From Terrimesophilobacter sp038243605 (GTDB lineage: Bacteria > Actinomycetota > Actinomycetes > Actinomycetales > Microbacteriaceae): a stretch of DNA of 64,000 nt. Location of the stretch: NCBI GenBank assembly GCA_038243605.1, contig JBBSQX010000016.1, positions 22,444 to 86,443 of the forward strand, written 5' to 3'. The number at the start of each line of letters is the position of its first letter. Within the stretch, counting starts at the first letter, position 1. A model generated the notes under the pieces. It was not told the DNA's origin, did no database searches, and was given only the letters and a program-made list of their open reading frames with translations. The position numbers and the translations under genes are program-made. Shown in pieces: positions 1 through 7,885 of the stretch.

Positions 1-57
1 TTCTTCTTTCGCGACGAATCCGGGAACGTGATCAACGTTCTCGAGCACGTTGCGTAA
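1..57 (+). CDS. C-terminal end of a VOC (glyoxalase-like) family protein, partial
   Basis: The first 18 codons, then TAA, read FFFRDESGNVINVLEHVA. This resembles the last strand of vicinal-oxygen-chelate proteins, which usually carry a metal-ligand region of the form FFRDPxGNxIEL. The start lies outside the window, so length and substrate cannot be judged. A glyoxalase/bleomycin-resistance-type protein is an inference from this short tail only. Confidence 0.45.
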   Translation, partial: FFFRDESGNVINVLEHVA

Positions 58-107
58 CTAACCGGCGTTGTAATCTGGAATGTCGCATCCGCCGATAATC
101 TGGCTGC

Positions 108-550
108 ATGGTTCACACGAGTTCGACCGTACGCCCGGCATCCGAACACGATCTTGAGAGCGTCTGGCTTTTGGTCCGCGACTTTGCCACAAGCTTTCAG
201 CCCGAAAAGGAAGCGTTCGATGCATCATTCATGTCGATGGTGCGCGACAATTTCGCGCTGCTGGTTGTCGTAGAGACAAGCGAGAAAGTGATCATTGGTT
301 ATCTCTTGGCACATTGCCACAGCACCTTTTTGGCAAACGGTCCTGTGGCCTGGGTAGAGGAAGTCATGGTCGATGAACAGAGTCGCAGACAGGCGTGGGT
401 GAGGCATTGATGCTGGCGGCAGAAGACTGGGCGGATCGAAAGGGCGCGGCGTACATCGCATTGGCAACCCGTCGCGCGGGAGATTTTTACACAGCACTGA
501 GCTACGAAGCCTCAGCAACCTTCTTCAAGAAGACCCTCAAAGCCCAGTAG
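108..550 (+). pseudogene. Frameshifted GNAT N-acetyltransferase
   Basis: The ATG frame at 108 gives a GNAT N-terminal half (VRPASEHDLESVWLLV..., then VAWVEEVMVDEQSRRQ) and hits a stop at about 410. The acetyl-CoA loop that should follow RRQ as GVGEAL is found one frame over: from about 393 the other frame reads GVGEALMLAAEDWADRKGAAYIALATRRAGDFYTALSYEASATFFKKTLKAQ and stops at 550. One missing base near 390-395, inside the Q/RxxGxG loop, explains the break. GNAT proteins transfer acetyl groups from acetyl-CoA to amines; the substrate is unknown. Either a real pseudogene or a sequencing error. Confidence 0.75.
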
Positions 551-573
551 TTGGTGTGTGCACTGAGTGGGCC

Positions 574-1986
574 TCAACGCGTTGATGCTCGGATGGCCGC
601 GACAAGGGCATTGAGTTGGCCCTGCTCGTGCGAGGCGATGTCGACGACGAGCCCGCGCGGGGGGCCCGGGAGTTGTTGGTAGTCGCTGAGCGCCTCACAG
701 CGCACGCCTTTGGCTTTGAGCATTGCCGCGAGCGCCTGATCGTCTACCTGATCAGGAAGGCGGATGCAGATGTTGAGGCCGGCGTCGAGCCCCGACATGC
801 GAATGTCAGGCACGTGCGCGGTGAGGTAATCGACGATTTTTTGGCGCTGCACGCGGTAGCGCCGACGGCTCGTGCGCAGGTGCCGGTCGAACAGCCCGGT
901 ATGGAAAAGTTCGGCAATTGTGGCCTGGTCGAGAGTGGAGTTGCCGAGATCGAAGTTGGCCTTGACCGCGGTGGCGTGAGCAATCAGGTGTTCAGGAAAG
1001 ACCAGCCAACCGAGCCGCATCGCGGGAGAGAGTGTCTTGGAGACGCTGGACCCGGTGATCACGCTTCTCGGGTTGAGAGGCTGCAATGACCCAACGGGCG
1101 CCACATCGTACCGATACTCTGCGTCGTAGTCGTCTTCGATGATGTAGCGGTCGGGTTTAGCTGCGACCCAATCGAGAAGCTGATGGCGCCGTGCGGGCGC
1201 GAGCACGACGCCGGTCGGGTAGTGGTGAGCGGGGGTGAGAAGCACGGCGTTAGCGCACGTGTCGTGAAGTGAAGCGATGTCGAGCCCGTCTTCGTCCACG
1301 TGCACGGGTGGCGTGGCGATCCCCCATGTGCGAAGTTGGGTGCGGGTTCCCGTCGAGCCGGGTTCTTCCACCGCAATTTCGGTGATGCCGCGTTCGCTCA
1401 AGACTTTGGCAATGATCGCAAGACCCTGGGCGAAGCCATTGACAATGAGGATGAGGTTGGCACTCGCACGCAAACCACGCACTCGGCCGAGGTAGTCTGC
1501 CAATTCCTCGCGAAGAGGTAGGTAGCCCTGCGGGTGGGGGTAGAGGAGATCGGCGTCAGGGAGGCGATCGAGCACGGTTCGGTAGGCCTTGAGCCATTCA
1601 CTGCGCGGAAAAAAGCGCGGGTCGGGCAATCCGGGGCTGTGTTCGAGTTTTACGTAGGGCGCAACGCTCTCTCGACTTTGTGCAACCGGTGTTTTCACGA
1701 CATCCGCGACCGCCGTTCCGGAGCCCGGACGCGCGATGAGGTACCCCTCAGCTTTCAACTGGTCATAAACCTCACAGATGAGTCCGCGAGATAAACCAAG
1801 GTCCCGAGCAAGCGTGCGTGTCGCGGGCAGCTGAGCTCCCGGATGCAGGGATCCCGTGCGCACGGCCTCCCGAATCTCATGGCACAAGTGTGTCGCCCAT
1901 GCACCGCGCGGCACACTCGCGGTCGACACTAGAAGGTCACGACCAAAAGTGGACCACTCTAACGCTTCCCGATTGGAACTGTTCAT
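574..1986 (-). CDS. MocR/PdxR-type transcriptional regulator (GntR HTH fused to aminotransferase fold)
   Basis: 470 aa. Residues about 28-95 are a GntR winged helix (ATHLCHEIREAVRTGSLHPG..., LSRGLICEVYDQLKAEGYL, RPGSGTAV). The rest is a class I aminotransferase-like domain with the IIEDDYDAEYRYD segment and the PLP lysine in SSVSKTLSPAMRLG. Such regulators sense PLP or amino compounds and commonly act on an adjacent divergent gene. Here the divergent neighbour is an EamA exporter starting 29 bp away, the obvious candidate target. The ATG at 1986 is supported by a TAGAAT -10 box eight bases upstream, implying a leaderless mRNA. True PdxR (vitamin B6 control) is possible, but no pdxS/pdxT lies nearby. 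Confidence 0.85.
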   Translation of the reverse strand: MNSSNREALEWSTFGRDLLVSTASVPRGAWATHLCHEIREAVRTGSLHPGAQLPATRTLARDLGLSRGLICEVYDQLKAEGYLIARPGSGTAVADVVKTPVAQSRESVAPYVKLEHSPGLPDPRFFPRSEWLKAYRTVLDRLPDADLLYPHPQGYLPLREELADYLGRVRGLRASANLILIVNGFAQGLAIIAKVLSERGITEIAVEEPGSTGTRTQLRTWGIATPPVHVDEDGLDIASLHDTCANAVLLTPAHHYPTGVVLAPARRHQLLDWVAAKPDRYIIEDDYDAEYRYDVAPVGSLQPLNPRSVITGSSVSKTLSPAMRLGWLVFPEHLIAHATAVKANFDLGNSTLDQATIAELFHTGLFDRHLRTSRRRYRVQRQKIVDYLTAHVPDIRMSGLDAGLNICIRLPDQVDDQALAAMLKAKGVRCEALSDYQQLPGPPRGLVVDIASHEQGQLNALVAAIRASTR

Positions 1987-2000
1987 GTGTCCACATTCTA
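1945..2000. promoter_or_regulatory. Putative operators and promoter of the divergent MocR/EamA pair
   Basis: Two dyads lie around the regulator start: AGTGG-A-CCACT (1948-1958, just inside the regulator) and ATGTG-TC-CACAT (1985-1996, overlapping its start codon). The first sits in AAAAGTGGACCACT, which resembles the AAAGTGG-type motif described for corynebacterial PdxR. On the minus strand TAGAAT (complement of 1995-2000) is a -10 for the regulator. Autoregulation and control of the exporter are inferred, not shown. Confidence 0.45.
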
Positions 2001-2015
2001 CGTACCGTCGTCAAC

Positions 2016-2972
2016 ATGACATCACGCACCGCCGGTTTCTTTGCCGCTGCCCTTGCCATGATCGCGGTGGGAACGGCGGTCACAGTGTCGGATGCTCTGG
2101 TGGGCTATCCGGTCTTCACCGCTCAGGCGATGCGCTACGCAGTGGCCGCTATCGTTCTCTTTCTCGCTGTTCGCATGACCGGTCGCAACATTCCCATGCC
2201 GCACGGACGCGACTGGATCTGGTTGGTGCTCCTCGCTGCCACCGGGCAAGCGTTGTATAACGTCGCGGTCGTTAATGGTGTCAGTCACGCCGAGCCGGCG
2301 GCGATTGCCGTTCTGGTCGGCCTGGTGCCCGTTGTATTTATCATTGCCGAGGCTATCCGCCTGCGTCAGCGCCCACGAACCTCAATGATTCTCGGCGTCG
2401 CGTTGGTTATTGCGGGCGCAACACTGGTGCAGGGAACAGGGCACACGTCAACACTCGGGGTCGCATGGGCCTTGCTCGCCCTGGCCTGCGAAGGGGCCCA
2501 CACGCTTTTGGCGGTCCCCGTTCTTCGCAGACTCGGGCCCATCGGTGTCACTGTTCACTCCTGCTGGATCGCCGCAGTGCAGCTGACCGTCGTCAGCGTC
2601 ATCGTCGATGGCGCGGATGCCGTCGCTGCCCCGTCACCGCCGGTGTTCTTGGCGATCGGCTACCTCGCCGTTATTGTCACTGCACTCGCTTTTGTGCTCT
2701 GGTACTTTGCGGTGCAGCGCTTGGGCGCATCGACCGCTGGGCTCTTCGCCGGATTGATTCCTCTCTCTGCGGCCGTCAGCGGAATGGTGGTCGGGTTGAC
2801 CACAATCAGCCCAGCGGTGCTGGGCGGCGCAGTTCTCGTCGGTACAGGCATCGTCATCGCTTTACTTCGCCAGGCTCAAAGCGGCCACGTTGCGGTCAGT
2901 CGTCGAAAAGCGCGGACGCGTACATGGGTCGGGCGGCATCCTCGCTCGGCGGATGGAACAGGCCCGCCGTAG
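2016..2972 (+). CDS. EamA/DMT-family exporter
   Basis: 318 aa from the ATG at 2016 (MTSRTAGFFAAALAMIAVGTAVTVSD). The protein is a run of about ten hydrophobic helices arranged as two EamA repeats, the fold of drug/metabolite transporters that export amino acids and other small metabolites from the inner membrane. The reading frame extends upstream to 1818, but that part is hydrophilic and lies in the divergent regulator, so it was excluded. The last 25 or so residues, after the final helix, are basic and encoded antisense to the conserved end of the acyl-CoA dehydrogenase gene, a 77-bp tail-to-tail overlap. Substrate unknown; likely controlled by the divergent MocR protein. Confidence 0.85.
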   Translation: MTSRTAGFFAAALAMIAVGTAVTVSDALVGYPVFTAQAMRYAVAAIVLFLAVRMTGRNIPMPHGRDWIWLVLLAATGQALYNVAVVNGVSHAEPAAIAVLVGLVPVVFIIAEAIRLRQRPRTSMILGVALVIAGATLVQGTGHTSTLGVAWALLALACEGAHTLLAVPVLRRLGPIGVTVHSCWIAAVQLTVVSVIVDGADAVAAPSPPVFLAIGYLAVIVTALAFVLWYFAVQRLGASTAGLFAGLIPLSAAVSGMVVGLTTISPAVLGGAVLVGTGIVIALLRQAQSGHVAVSRRKARTRTWVGRHPRSADGTGPP

Positions 2973-4092
2973 CATCCCTGAACAGGCGACTGAGCTCGTT
3001 GCTGTTGTTGAACGCGACCCCTCCAGCACACATCAGTGCGGTTTCGGCGACGTGACGGGCAACAGTGGAGGCGTTGAGGCGCGCGCTGACCAGCCGCAGC
3101 GGCCATTCGGCACCGTGGTCGACGAGGTCATCGAAGTCGCGACAGTAGAGATCCAGCTGAGCAGGCACCGACATGTATTCCATGAGTGCGTCGGCCAGGC
3201 GGGTGCGAAACTCGGGCACCTCGGCGAGGGATGATCCACTCTTGGCCGACTGGCGGCGCTTCAGCCCTTCGGCACCGAGGTCGAGTGCCCGGCGCGCAAC
3301 GCCCGCATACACCGAGCCGATCAGCAGCTGAAAGTTGCTCGTGATGGCGAACGTGAGCAGGTCGGGATGCCGCCCCGCCGGAATCTTGCGCGCCACCTTC
3401 TCTGGCCTCATCCGCACGTTCTTCAGGATCGTGGCCCGGCTCTGTGAGGCACGCATGCCGAGCACGTCCCACTGATCGGAGACCGTGAGGCCGTCGGCCG
3501 CACCCTCGCACGTGCGCTCGGACGGGCGCTCGAGGAAACCGTAGACGAGCGTCGGGTTGTCGACATCCGTGCTGTCGAGGCCGTGCGTGATCAGGCGAGT
3601 CCACACCGGCGACAGGGAGGTGAAAATCTTCACGCCGGTGAGCAGGTAGCCGCCATCATCCTGCGGCTCGGCGACGGTGTTCGAACCCTGCAGCACCCAG
3701 TCGTTGGCGGGCTCGCTCACCCCGAAGGCGAAGATCTCACCGGCCATCGCCTCCTCGAACACGTAGTCGAGTGACCGGTCGCCGCGTTCGAACATCGCTC
3801 GCACAACGCCCGTGCACATGAGGTGCATGTTCACGGCGAGCGCCGTGGCTGGTGCGGCCATGGCCAGTCGCTGCTGAAGTCGTGACACCTGGCCTAGAGT
3901 TAGGCTTGGTCCACCGAACTCTTCCGGCACAAACAGGGTGAGATACCCGCGCTCGGTGAGGTCGGTGAAGTCCTCGTCAAAGAAGCGGTTCTCCCGGTCA
4001 TACACGTCTGCACGCTCGCGGAAGCGCTCCAGCAGATCGTCGGGCAGGTACAGTTCAGCCAACTCAGCGTGGCGGGTTTCTCGGTCTGTCAT
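2896..4092 (-). CDS. Acyl-CoA dehydrogenase family protein
   Basis: 398 aa, the normal length for this flavoprotein family. The N-terminal helical part (LTERGYLTLFVPEEFGGPSLTLGQVSRL), the beta domain (AFGVSEPANDWVLQ..., GGYLLTGVKIFTSLSP) and the C-terminal RPMYASALFDD end are all recognisable. These FAD enzymes introduce a trans-2 double bond into acyl thioesters. The gene lies 30 bp downstream of a ketosynthase that overlaps an acyl ligase, so it probably acts on the same acyl chain rather than in general beta-oxidation. I could not place the catalytic glutamate with confidence, so dehydrogenase activity is assumed from the family. Confidence 0.8.
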   Translation of the reverse strand: MTDRETRHAELAELYLPDDLLERFRERADVYDRENRFFDEDFTDLTERGYLTLFVPEEFGGPSLTLGQVSRLQQRLAMAAPATALAVNMHLMCTGVVRAMFERGDRSLDYVFEEAMAGEIFAFGVSEPANDWVLQGSNTVAEPQDDGGYLLTGVKIFTSLSPVWTRLITHGLDSTDVDNPTLVYGFLERPSERTCEGAADGLTVSDQWDVLGMRASQSRATILKNVRMRPEKVARKIPAGRHPDLLTFAITSNFQLLIGSVYAGVARRALDLGAEGLKRRQSAKSGSSLAEVPEFRTRLADALMEYMSVPAQLDLYCRDFDDLVDHGAEWPLRLVSARLNASTVARHVAETALMCAGGVAFNNSNELSRLFRDATAGLFHPPSEDAARPMYASALFDD

Positions 4093-4122
4093 GTGATGTT
4101 TCTCGCTAACATATTGGCCCTG

Positions 4123-5490
4123 TCATTCCTTTGCCCGTGTGATCAGCAGCGCGGCGCTGTGCCCGCCAAACCCAAAGGAGTTCGACAGCACCGTCTCAAT
4201 GCTCTGCGCGCGGGCTCCGCCGGTGACGAAATCCCAGCCTTCGAACTCTGGGTCATCGAGATTGTGTGTGGGTGGCAGCAATCCCTCGCGGAGCGACTGC
4301 ACCGCAATGATCGCCTCGACGACTCCCGACGCCCCGAGCAGGTGACCCATGCTGGACTTCGTCGCACTGATCGGGATGCGGCGGGCCCGGTCGCCGAGCG
4401 CGGCCTCGAGCGCATTCAACTCGGCCGCATCACCAGCCGGAGTACCTGTGCCGTGGGCGTTGATGTGGTCGACGGCATCCGGCGTTACGCCCGCGTCGGC
4501 AAGGGACTCGCGCACGGCCCGGGCTGCTCCTTCACCCTGCGGATGCGGCGCAGTCGGATGGTATGCGTCGTTACTCGCTCCGAACCCCGCAAGTTCTGCC
4601 AGCACGGTGGCGCCGCGTGCGCGGGCACCCTCCTCGGACTCGAGCAGAATCGCGGCGGCACCCGCCGACATCACGAAGCCGGAGCGCGCGCGGTCGAAGG
4701 GGCGGGATGCTGCGGCCGGATCATTTTCGTATCCGGCTGCCAGGGAACGCATGTTCGCGTTCGATGCGAGATTCACCGGGTTGAGGCAGTCCTCGACGCC
4801 GACCACCAAAACCGCGTCGGCGTATCCGTGACGAATACGGCGCATCGCTTCACCGAGACCGACGGCACCGCTCGCACACGTCGCCGAGACCCCCTGCGCT
4901 GGGCCGAAAACTTGGTAGCGCTGACTGAGCACGGCGGCGGCCGCGTCGGTCGCGCCGTAGATCGCGAGAGTGTTCGGCACCGCTCGTGGGCCACGCTGAT
5001 CGAGAGCCCGGGTGGCCGCCTGCATGGCATCGACTGGTCCGGAAACGGTGGCGGCGATGATCGCGAACCTGTGCGGATCCCACGGGATTGTTGCGGTGTC
5101 GGATGCGGCGGGCGGGCCGGATTCGCCGGTCGTGCTGGGTGCGCAGGAGGCTGCGGGCCTGCCAGACGTTGTAGACGTACCCGACGTTCGCGACGTGTTG
5201 GAGGCGCTAGGCATCCAACCGGCCTGCTTCATGGCTTGGTCGGCCGCAGCAACCGCCCAGTGCTGACTGGGGCTCAACCTGCGTGCGAGGCTCGGCTCCA
5301 GCACGGCAGAGGCGTCGAACCCGCGCACCTGCCCGCCGATACGCACGGCGAGGGCGGCAAACTCGGCACCCTCGAGCACGGTGATGGCGCTGCGGGCGTG
5401 CACAACAGCATCCCACATGCTCGGCACATCAAGGCCGCTCGGGGTGATTGCCCCCATCCCGGTGATGACGACTTTGCGTCGATCGGTCAC
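4123..5490 (-). CDS. Beta-ketoacyl-ACP synthase (KAS II/FabF-like)
   Basis: 455 aa. A GTG at 5490 is chosen as start because MTDRRKVVITGMGAITPSG begins there and it overlaps the upstream ligase stop as GTGA. The Cys-His-His triad is complete: Cys in SATCASGAVG (near 203), His in NAHGTGTPAGD (near 343) and His in KSSMGHLLGASG (near 381). The enzyme condenses malonyl-ACP with an acyl primer. Oddity: residues about 92-135 form a Ser/Thr/Pro/Ala-rich low-complexity insert (SNTSRTSGTSTTSG) where FabF proteins have a short loop. No acyl carrier protein, ketoreductase or malonyltransferase gene lies next to it, so it is not a standard fab operon. Confidence 0.85.
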   Translation of the reverse strand: MTDRRKVVITGMGAITPSGLDVPSMWDAVVHARSAITVLEGAEFAALAVRIGGQVRGFDASAVLEPSLARRLSPSQHWAVAAADQAMKQAGWMPSASNTSRTSGTSTTSGRPAASCAPSTTGESGPPAASDTATIPWDPHRFAIIAATVSGPVDAMQAATRALDQRGPRAVPNTLAIYGATDAAAAVLSQRYQVFGPAQGVSATCASGAVGLGEAMRRIRHGYADAVLVVGVEDCLNPVNLASNANMRSLAAGYENDPAAASRPFDRARSGFVMSAGAAAILLESEEGARARGATVLAELAGFGASNDAYHPTAPHPQGEGAARAVRESLADAGVTPDAVDHINAHGTGTPAGDAAELNALEAALGDRARRIPISATKSSMGHLLGASGVVEAIIAVQSLREGLLPPTHNLDDPEFEGWDFVTGGARAQSIETVLSNSFGFGGHSAALLITRAKE

Positions 5491-7046
5491 CACCGCACTG
5501 CCACTTCCTGCATCACAAGTTCGGCAACCGCGGTGCGACGAATCTTGCCACCGACGGTGCGCGGCAACCGTTCGACCCGATACCACCGGCGCGGCACCTG
5601 CTGCGGGGCAAGCTTCTGGCGTGCGTAAGCCTGAAGGTCGCCCTTTGTTGGTGGAGCGCTCTCGTCAACCCCGTCGCCCTCACCCTTGTCGTAGTCCTCC
5701 ATCACGAGAGCGACCACGGCGCCAAGCCGCTCATGTGGGATCGCCACAGCGCACACCGCGCCAAGGTGCGGCATCCCGTCGAACGCGCGCTCCACCTCTG
5801 GCAACTCAACTTTGTGACCGCCAGTGACTGCGATGTCTCCCGCGCGGCCAGCCAAAACGAGCGCCCCGTCGATGAGCCGACCGTGATCGTGCACAGTCGC
5901 CCAGCCGTCGGCTTCTTTCAGAGCTGCAACTTTCAGGGCGCCATCCGTCATTCCGGCGAGATACCCATCGGAGCACGCTGCGGCGTTGATCCACACTGTG
6001 CCAGGCTCGCCATGCGGCACCTCGACGCCCTGATCGTCTCGGATGCTCACGCCGATGCCGTCATAAATACTGAGGCGGGTGCCGTCGCCTCCACGGCTGT
6101 CACCGATGAATCCGATCTCGGCGGCCCCGTAATAGCTGATCAGACGCACCTCGGGCAGCACGTCGGCGAGCCCCGCGCGAAGCACAATCGGCAAGTTCGC
6201 GCCCCCGGTAACGACCACGTCGAGGGAGGTGAGGAGAGAGACATCGCGACGGGCGGCATCCACCAACGCCTGAACGACGGCCGGAACGGCCACGACACGG
6301 GTAATCCGCTCATCATGGATGCGGCGCCCGAGCGCCAGCGCATCAAACGAATCCGCCATGTGAGCGCTGCCCCCGGAGGCGAGGCACTCGATCAACGCGT
6401 AGAGCGTGAGGCTGTACGAGACCGGCCCAGGCGCGAGTGTGGCGACGCCGGGCAGTGGCTCCAAGTGCGCGCTGGAGACCGCAAAATTCTCGCGGTACTG
6501 GTTCCGCGTTTTCAAGAACGCTTTTGGGCTGCTCGTCGTTCCGGAGGAGAAAAGCAGCAGAAACGGTTCATCGCCATCGCGCACGGTGGGTCCGGATGCC
6601 GGAACAGCATCCGCCTCACGCTGCATGAAATCAGTCAGAGTGACCGCTGTGCCAGACCAACCACGCGCATCCAACGCGTCGGCGAGGTCAGTCGAGTCGC
6701 TGATGACCACGCCTATTCCGGTGGCGAGGATTACGCTGACGCGGTGATCCAACGGCCACTGAGGGTCGAGCGTCGCCGTCACCGCTCTAAACCCGGCGAG
6801 CCCCGCGATGATGCGCGAGGTGTGGAACGCGAATGTCGTACTCACGGCGGTGATCGGAATTCCGCGGGTTGCGGCAGCCGGTATCGGCGGCGCGGGCTGG
6901 GCCCGATGCAGTTCCTCGACGACACTAAACACGCGACGAGAATCTTCAACAAGCTGCGAGTACGTCAACTGGCCGTCGTTGCCGACGATCGCAGGCTGAT
7001 CTGGGTGGCGTTCGGCTGTGCCTAGCACCGCCCGAGTCATCGGCAC
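5487..7046 (-). CDS. AMP-forming acyl-CoA/acyl-ACP ligase-like protein
   Basis: 519 aa, class I adenylate-forming fold. The P-loop-like motif LLFSSGTTSSPKAFLK (near 167), the A5-like SYYGAAEIGF, the A8 region LAGRAGDIAVTGGHKVELPEVE and the A10 lysine motif LPRTVGGKIRRTAVAEL are present. It should activate a carboxylic acid with ATP and transfer it to CoA or a carrier. It is first in a tight three-gene unit, with its TGA overlapping the ketosynthase GTG, which suggests it supplies the primer. Substrate unknown; fatty or aromatic acids are equally open. Confidence 0.8.
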   Translation of the reverse strand: MPMTRAVLGTAERHPDQPAIVGNDGQLTYSQLVEDSRRVFSVVEELHRAQPAPPIPAAATRGIPITAVSTTFAFHTSRIIAGLAGFRAVTATLDPQWPLDHRVSVILATGIGVVISDSTDLADALDARGWSGTAVTLTDFMQREADAVPASGPTVRDGDEPFLLLFSSGTTSSPKAFLKTRNQYRENFAVSSAHLEPLPGVATLAPGPVSYSLTLYALIECLASGGSAHMADSFDALALGRRIHDERITRVVAVPAVVQALVDAARRDVSLLTSLDVVVTGGANLPIVLRAGLADVLPEVRLISYYGAAEIGFIGDSRGGDGTRLSIYDGIGVSIRDDQGVEVPHGEPGTVWINAAACSDGYLAGMTDGALKVAALKEADGWATVHDHGRLIDGALVLAGRAGDIAVTGGHKVELPEVERAFDGMPHLGAVCAVAIPHERLGAVVALVMEDYDKGEGDGVDESAPPTKGDLQAYARQKLAPQQVPRRWYRVERLPRTVGGKIRRTAVAELVMQEVAVRW

Positions 7047-7086
7047 TCGTGGCCTCCCGTTCGATCAGACATGCAGAGCATGCCCG

Positions 7087-7137
7087 TAGATCAGCGCAAT
7101 CCGTTGATCTAATGATTTCTGGACTGAGTCTATTTTA
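7087..7137 (-). promoter_or_regulatory. Inverted repeat operator candidate upstream of the acyl ligase operon
   Basis: A perfect 7-bp inverted repeat, TAGATCA - 11 bp - TGATCTA, occupies 7087-7111. A TAAAAT -10-like box on the minus strand (complement of 7132-7137) lies upstream, so the dyad would fall just after the transcription start, a usual place for a repressor site. No regulator gene is adjacent. The rest of 7047-7261 shows no gene. Confidence 0.45.
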
Positions 7138-7261
7138 GTGCGGCCGCTTTGCGAATCCTGAACGAAGACGAGGGCAACCCTGTGAACGGCAAGGTTGCGC
7201 GTTACGTTAACTATGTCGAGCTGTGTCAACGAGATTTTTTGTCGAAGTGACGGAGATGAGT

Positions 7262-7801
7262 ATGAAGAAACCGCTGAGAGTATTCACCATTGGCCACTCC
7301 ACACGTGATTTTGATGAGGTGCTCGAGATGCTACGTGAGAACGGCGTCACAGAACTGGTCGATGTGCGTTCGTTCCCGTCATCGCGCAAGTTTCCCCAGT
7401 GGAATCAAGAGGCGATCAAGGACGCCTTGCCTGCCGACATCCCGTACCAGTGGATTAAGGATCTCGGTGGTCGCCGATACACCCCGGTCGATGTGGTGAG
7501 CCCGAACGGTGGCTGGCGAGTCAAAGCGTTTCGCGACTACGCCGACTACATGGAGACAGACGAATTCCGTTCAGGCCTAGCGGAACTGTTGAAGGTCGCG
7601 AACGAAGCATTGCCCGCGATTATGTGCAGCGAAGCCGTGCCGTGGCGTTGCCACCGACGCCTCATCACCGATGCGCTCATCGTCGCGGGGGTTGAAGTCT
7701 TCAACATTATGTCGGCAACGTCGACAAAGGCTGCGGAGCTGACCGAGTTCGCGCAGGTGCGAAAAGGGAGAATTACGTATCCCAGCGCAGAATCTGGTTG
7801 A
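7262..7801 (+). CDS. DUF488 family protein
   Basis: 179 aa. The ATG at 7262 is preferred over upstream ATGs because GGAG (7252-7255) lies six bases before it. The protein has the DUF488 pattern: VFTIGHSTRDFDEVLEML near the N-terminus, VDVRSFPSSRKFPQWN, LGGRR, and the cysteine/histidine segment IMCSEAVPWRCHRRLI. The function of the family is not established. The gene stands alone, with a hairpin and an 84-bp gap before the next gene. Confidence 0.8.
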   Translation: MKKPLRVFTIGHSTRDFDEVLEMLRENGVTELVDVRSFPSSRKFPQWNQEAIKDALPADIPYQWIKDLGGRRYTPVDVVSPNGGWRVKAFRDYADYMETDEFRSGLAELLKVANEALPAIMCSEAVPWRCHRRLITDALIVAGVEVFNIMSATSTKAAELTEFAQVRKGRITYPSAESG

Positions 7802-7828
7802 GGTGTTAACGTGACCCAAGAACGGCTC

Positions 7829-7851
7829 ACGGTCGGTTTCGCGACGACCGT
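7829..7851. other. Hairpin between DUF488 and flavodoxin-like genes
   Basis: ACGGTCG - 9 nt - CGACCGT is a perfect 7-bp stem 28 bp after the DUF488 stop codon. There is no T run, so it may be a weak terminator or processing structure. Confidence 0.35.
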
Positions 7852-7885
7852 CAACCATCACACATATCAGTGATAGGAGTACATC

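Noticed and set aside
4069..5628. Long + strand open frame antisense to the ketosynthase
   Set aside because: Arg/Gly/Cys-rich product without domain sense, opposite a gene with an intact Cys-His-His triad.
5733..7025. Long + strand open frame antisense to the acyl ligase
   Set aside because: Complement of a well-supported ligase gene; no ribosome site or family features.
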